Assembly: GCA_947632315.1 (NCBI GenBank)
Contig: CANROV010000027.1
Span: forward strand, 1 to 16,373
DNA length: 16,373 bases
From: Candidatus Gastranaerophilales bacterium
GTDB taxonomy: Bacteria; Cyanobacteriota; Vampirovibrionia; Gastranaerophilales; Gastranaerophilaceae
Direction of reading: 5' to 3'
The notes under the pieces were generated by a model, which worked only from the letters and a program-made list of their open reading frames with translations, was not told the DNA's origin and searched no databases. Shown here in pieces: positions 15,001 through 16,373 of this stretch (its first letter is position 1; every line of letters begins with the position of its first letter). Position numbers and translations under genes: made by a program.

Positions 15001-16119
15001 ATGAAAAAGATAAAAATATTATTATTCTTTTTAATGACGATAATTACACCTTCTTTCGCCATTGAAGAAGTTACCCTGCCTGAAGAAACCCAAGGTTTAG
15101 ATTATTTATCGGATGTTTACTACGGAAAAATAGAAAATGAAAAAGAAGTATCGCCTATTTTAAGACTGTTTTCAGAAAAAGGTTATACATTTGAAAATTC
15201 AAAGGTAAACTCTGTAAAACTGCATTTTTTATATTCGGGACAGTTAAATTATTCTAAATACTCTCAAAACAGTCCATATTTTAATCATTCATTTTTTGCC
15301 GTAGAACCAATGATGAGTGTAAATTTTAATGAAAACAAATCAAAAGCAATGTTTGATATTAATTTAACCAGACATATTCCGGGATATTCAAACGGCTTTA
15401 CACAGAGGATATCACAGGCTTATGTATCACATAAAATTACTGATAATCAAACTATAATGATAGGTCAAGGCCCCAGATTGCCGAATACTTATGACGGGTC
15501 AAGAAGTTTATTCTTTCAGGAAATGTTTTATAAATCTCAGCTGGGCAGAACCTTCGGTGAAGCATTATCTGTAGGTGTAAGGAATTTAGCTTCATATAAA
15601 TATATGGACTATGATATTGGTTTATATGACAGCACACGTTATATGAAAGACTTTGGAAACGGACTAGATTTTACCGGACACGTTATGTTTAAACCTTTTG
15701 CAAATGTTTCTGAAAAAACAGGAAATTTTAAAATAGGCGGAAGCTACGCTATAGGTAAAAATAAAAACAGTTATAATACATATTCAATAGTCGGAATGTA
15801 TGATTATAATAAATTTCATATACAGGCAGAATATGCTAATGCTGACGGATATAACGGAGTTAATGAATCTCAAAATAAAGCTGACGGATTTTATACATTA
15901 TTATCTTATAATTTAACCCCGAAATTATCCTTATTAGCAAGATACGACTACTTTACGCCAAATAAAGATATTTCACATATCTACACTCAGGAATATTCTG
16001 CAGGGGTTAGTTATTATCTTTTCAAGAACATGAAATTAATGCTTAACTATGTAAACAGACACGGTTCAAATAATAAAGATGCAAATATGATATTATTTGC
16101 TACAAGATTTATTCTTTAG
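15001..16119 (+). CDS. Outer-membrane beta-barrel protein, porin O/P-like
   Basis: A 372-residue precursor with a signal peptide (residues 1-20, KKIKILLFFLM..., ending SFA|IE). The mature part alternates polar and apolar residues in many amphipathic strands separated by Asn/Gly/Asp turns (for example VKLHFLYSGQLNY, 72-84; KAMFDINLTRHI, 115-126; FHIQAEYANADGY, 272-284; KLSLLARYDYFTP, 308-320) and ends in an aromatic strand MILFATRFIL. The layout resembles the phosphate-selective porin O/P family; the assignment is structural rather than by a diagnostic motif. No SLH domain, typical of cyanobacterial OprB-like porins, is present. The ATG at 15001 is chosen over an adjacent TTG (14998) because GAGGG (14992-14996) is better spaced. 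The gene begins 7 nt after the decarboxylase stop, so it is in the same operon. The solute is unknown. Confidence 0.75.
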   Translation: MKKIKILLFFLMTIITPSFAIEEVTLPEETQGLDYLSDVYYGKIENEKEVSPILRLFSEKGYTFENSKVNSVKLHFLYSGQLNYSKYSQNSPYFNHSFFAVEPMMSVNFNENKSKAMFDINLTRHIPGYSNGFTQRISQAYVSHKITDNQTIMIGQGPRLPNTYDGSRSLFFQEMFYKSQLGRTFGEALSVGVRNLASYKYMDYDIGLYDSTRYMKDFGNGLDFTGHVMFKPFANVSEKTGNFKIGGSYAIGKNKNSYNTYSIVGMYDYNKFHIQAEYANADGYNGVNESQNKADGFYTLLSYNLTPKLSLLARYDYFTPNKDISHIYTQEYSAGVSYYLFKNMKLMLNYVNRHGSNNKDANMILFATRFIL

Positions 16120-16125
16120 TATAAT
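16097..16125 (+). promoter_or_regulatory. Possible leaderless promoter of the truncated TPR gene
   Basis: TTGCTA (16097-16102), a 17-bp spacer and a perfect TATAAT (16120-16125) lie across the end of the porin gene. Only 6 nt separate the -10 from the ATG at 16132, so transcription should start on or next to it. There is no Shine-Dalgarno sequence. The arrangement is very like that before the TPR-glycosyltransferase gene at 9304. Confidence 0.5.
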
Positions 16126-16131
16126 ATTTAT

Positions 16132-16373
16132 ATGGAAAATGGAAATAACAAAGAACAAGCGGAAAAATTAATAAAAGCTGTCGTAGATAAGCCAAATGAC
16201 TCAGCCTGCTACATAGAATTGGCAAATTACTACCTTCGGGAAAATGAATATGATTTAGCACTCAATGTATATGAATCATTATTGAGTTTTGAGCCGGCAA
16301 ATATAATTGCATTAACAAATTCGGGTAGTATATATTTTTATAAATATGATTTTCAAAAAGCAATAAATTATTA
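16132..16373 (+). CDS. TPR protein, C-terminus cut off by window edge
   Basis: The first 80 residues of a plus-strand gene run open to the window end. After a short charged start, two tetratricopeptide-like repeats are visible: DSACYIELANYYLRENEYDLALNVYESLL (about 23-51) and ANIIALTNSGSIYFYKYDFQKAINY (about 56-80). Both have the Leu/Ala/Tyr spacing of TPR helix pairs. No signal peptide is present. The start lies 12 nt after the porin stop, with no ribosome-binding site but a promoter-like sequence directly before it. It may be a third member of the TPR-glycosyltransferase group seen on the other strand, but its C-terminus is outside the window, so its function stays open. Confidence 0.7.
   Translation, partial: MENGNNKEQAEKLIKAVVDKPNDSACYIELANYYLRENEYDLALNVYESLLSFEPANIIALTNSGSIYFYKYDFQKAINY

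Noticed and set aside
1..16373. Mobile element, prophage, CRISPR array, tRNA or rRNA
   Set aside because: No transposase or integrase, no regularly spaced repeats, and no tRNA- or rRNA-like sequence was seen on either strand; this is a negative reading by eye.

Overview
The window is AT-rich chromosomal DNA from a bacterium with an outer membrane. It carries an MsbA-type lipid exporter, a porin-like beta-barrel with a signal peptide and a secreted TonB-C-like protein. The truncated gene at the left edge closely resembles, from memory, a SLOG/DprA-like family typical of cyanobacteria (LATIQQ...IGSR..PITHQQ). Together with the strong AT bias this suggests a non-photosynthetic cyanobacterial relative (Vampirovibrionia/Melainabacteria, perhaps gut Gastranaerophilales). 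That placement is an inference. I see no rRNA, tRNA, CRISPR array, insertion sequence or phage gene.

Left part (1-3778): a truncated SLOG-family gene (minus) is divergent from a complete pcrA/uvrD helicase gene (plus). pcrA meets a secreted TonB-C-domain gene (minus) tail to tail, with overlapping stop codons. A 219-bp divergent intergenic region with a 15-bp palindrome leads to a solitary ribbon-helix-helix regulator gene. That gene ends at a strong intrinsic terminator whose stem also encodes the C-terminus of the next, opposite gene.

Middle (3779-12029, minus strand, read right to left): a GT5 glycogen/starch-synthase-like protein with an unusual membrane-anchoring N-terminal extension comes first. 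Two large paralogous proteins (TPR array plus GT9-like glycosyltransferase domain) and an RlmD/TrmA-type rRNA uracil methyltransferase follow. The last three genes overlap by 4 and 14 nt and look translationally coupled. A possible leaderless promoter lies between the GT5 gene and the first TPR gene.

Right part (12030-16373, plus strand): the 196-bp region between divergent starts holds an extended -10 promoter and a 13-bp AT-rich inverted repeat for the GT5 gene, and a perfect TTGACA -35 box for the plus-strand operon. That operon encodes an MsbA-like ABC exporter, UDP-glucuronate decarboxylase (UDP-xylose synthase) and a porin-like barrel. A truncated TPR gene follows, with its own possibly leaderless promoter.

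Working model (inference): the divergent clusters form an envelope/glycan locus. One arm polymerises or transfers sugars (GT5 and TPR-GT proteins). The other makes UDP-xylose and exports a lipid-linked or lipid product. The features most worth checking are the membrane-anchored GT5 enzyme, the paired TPR-GT proteins (one lacking a conserved His), and the local 25-nt identity between those two genes.
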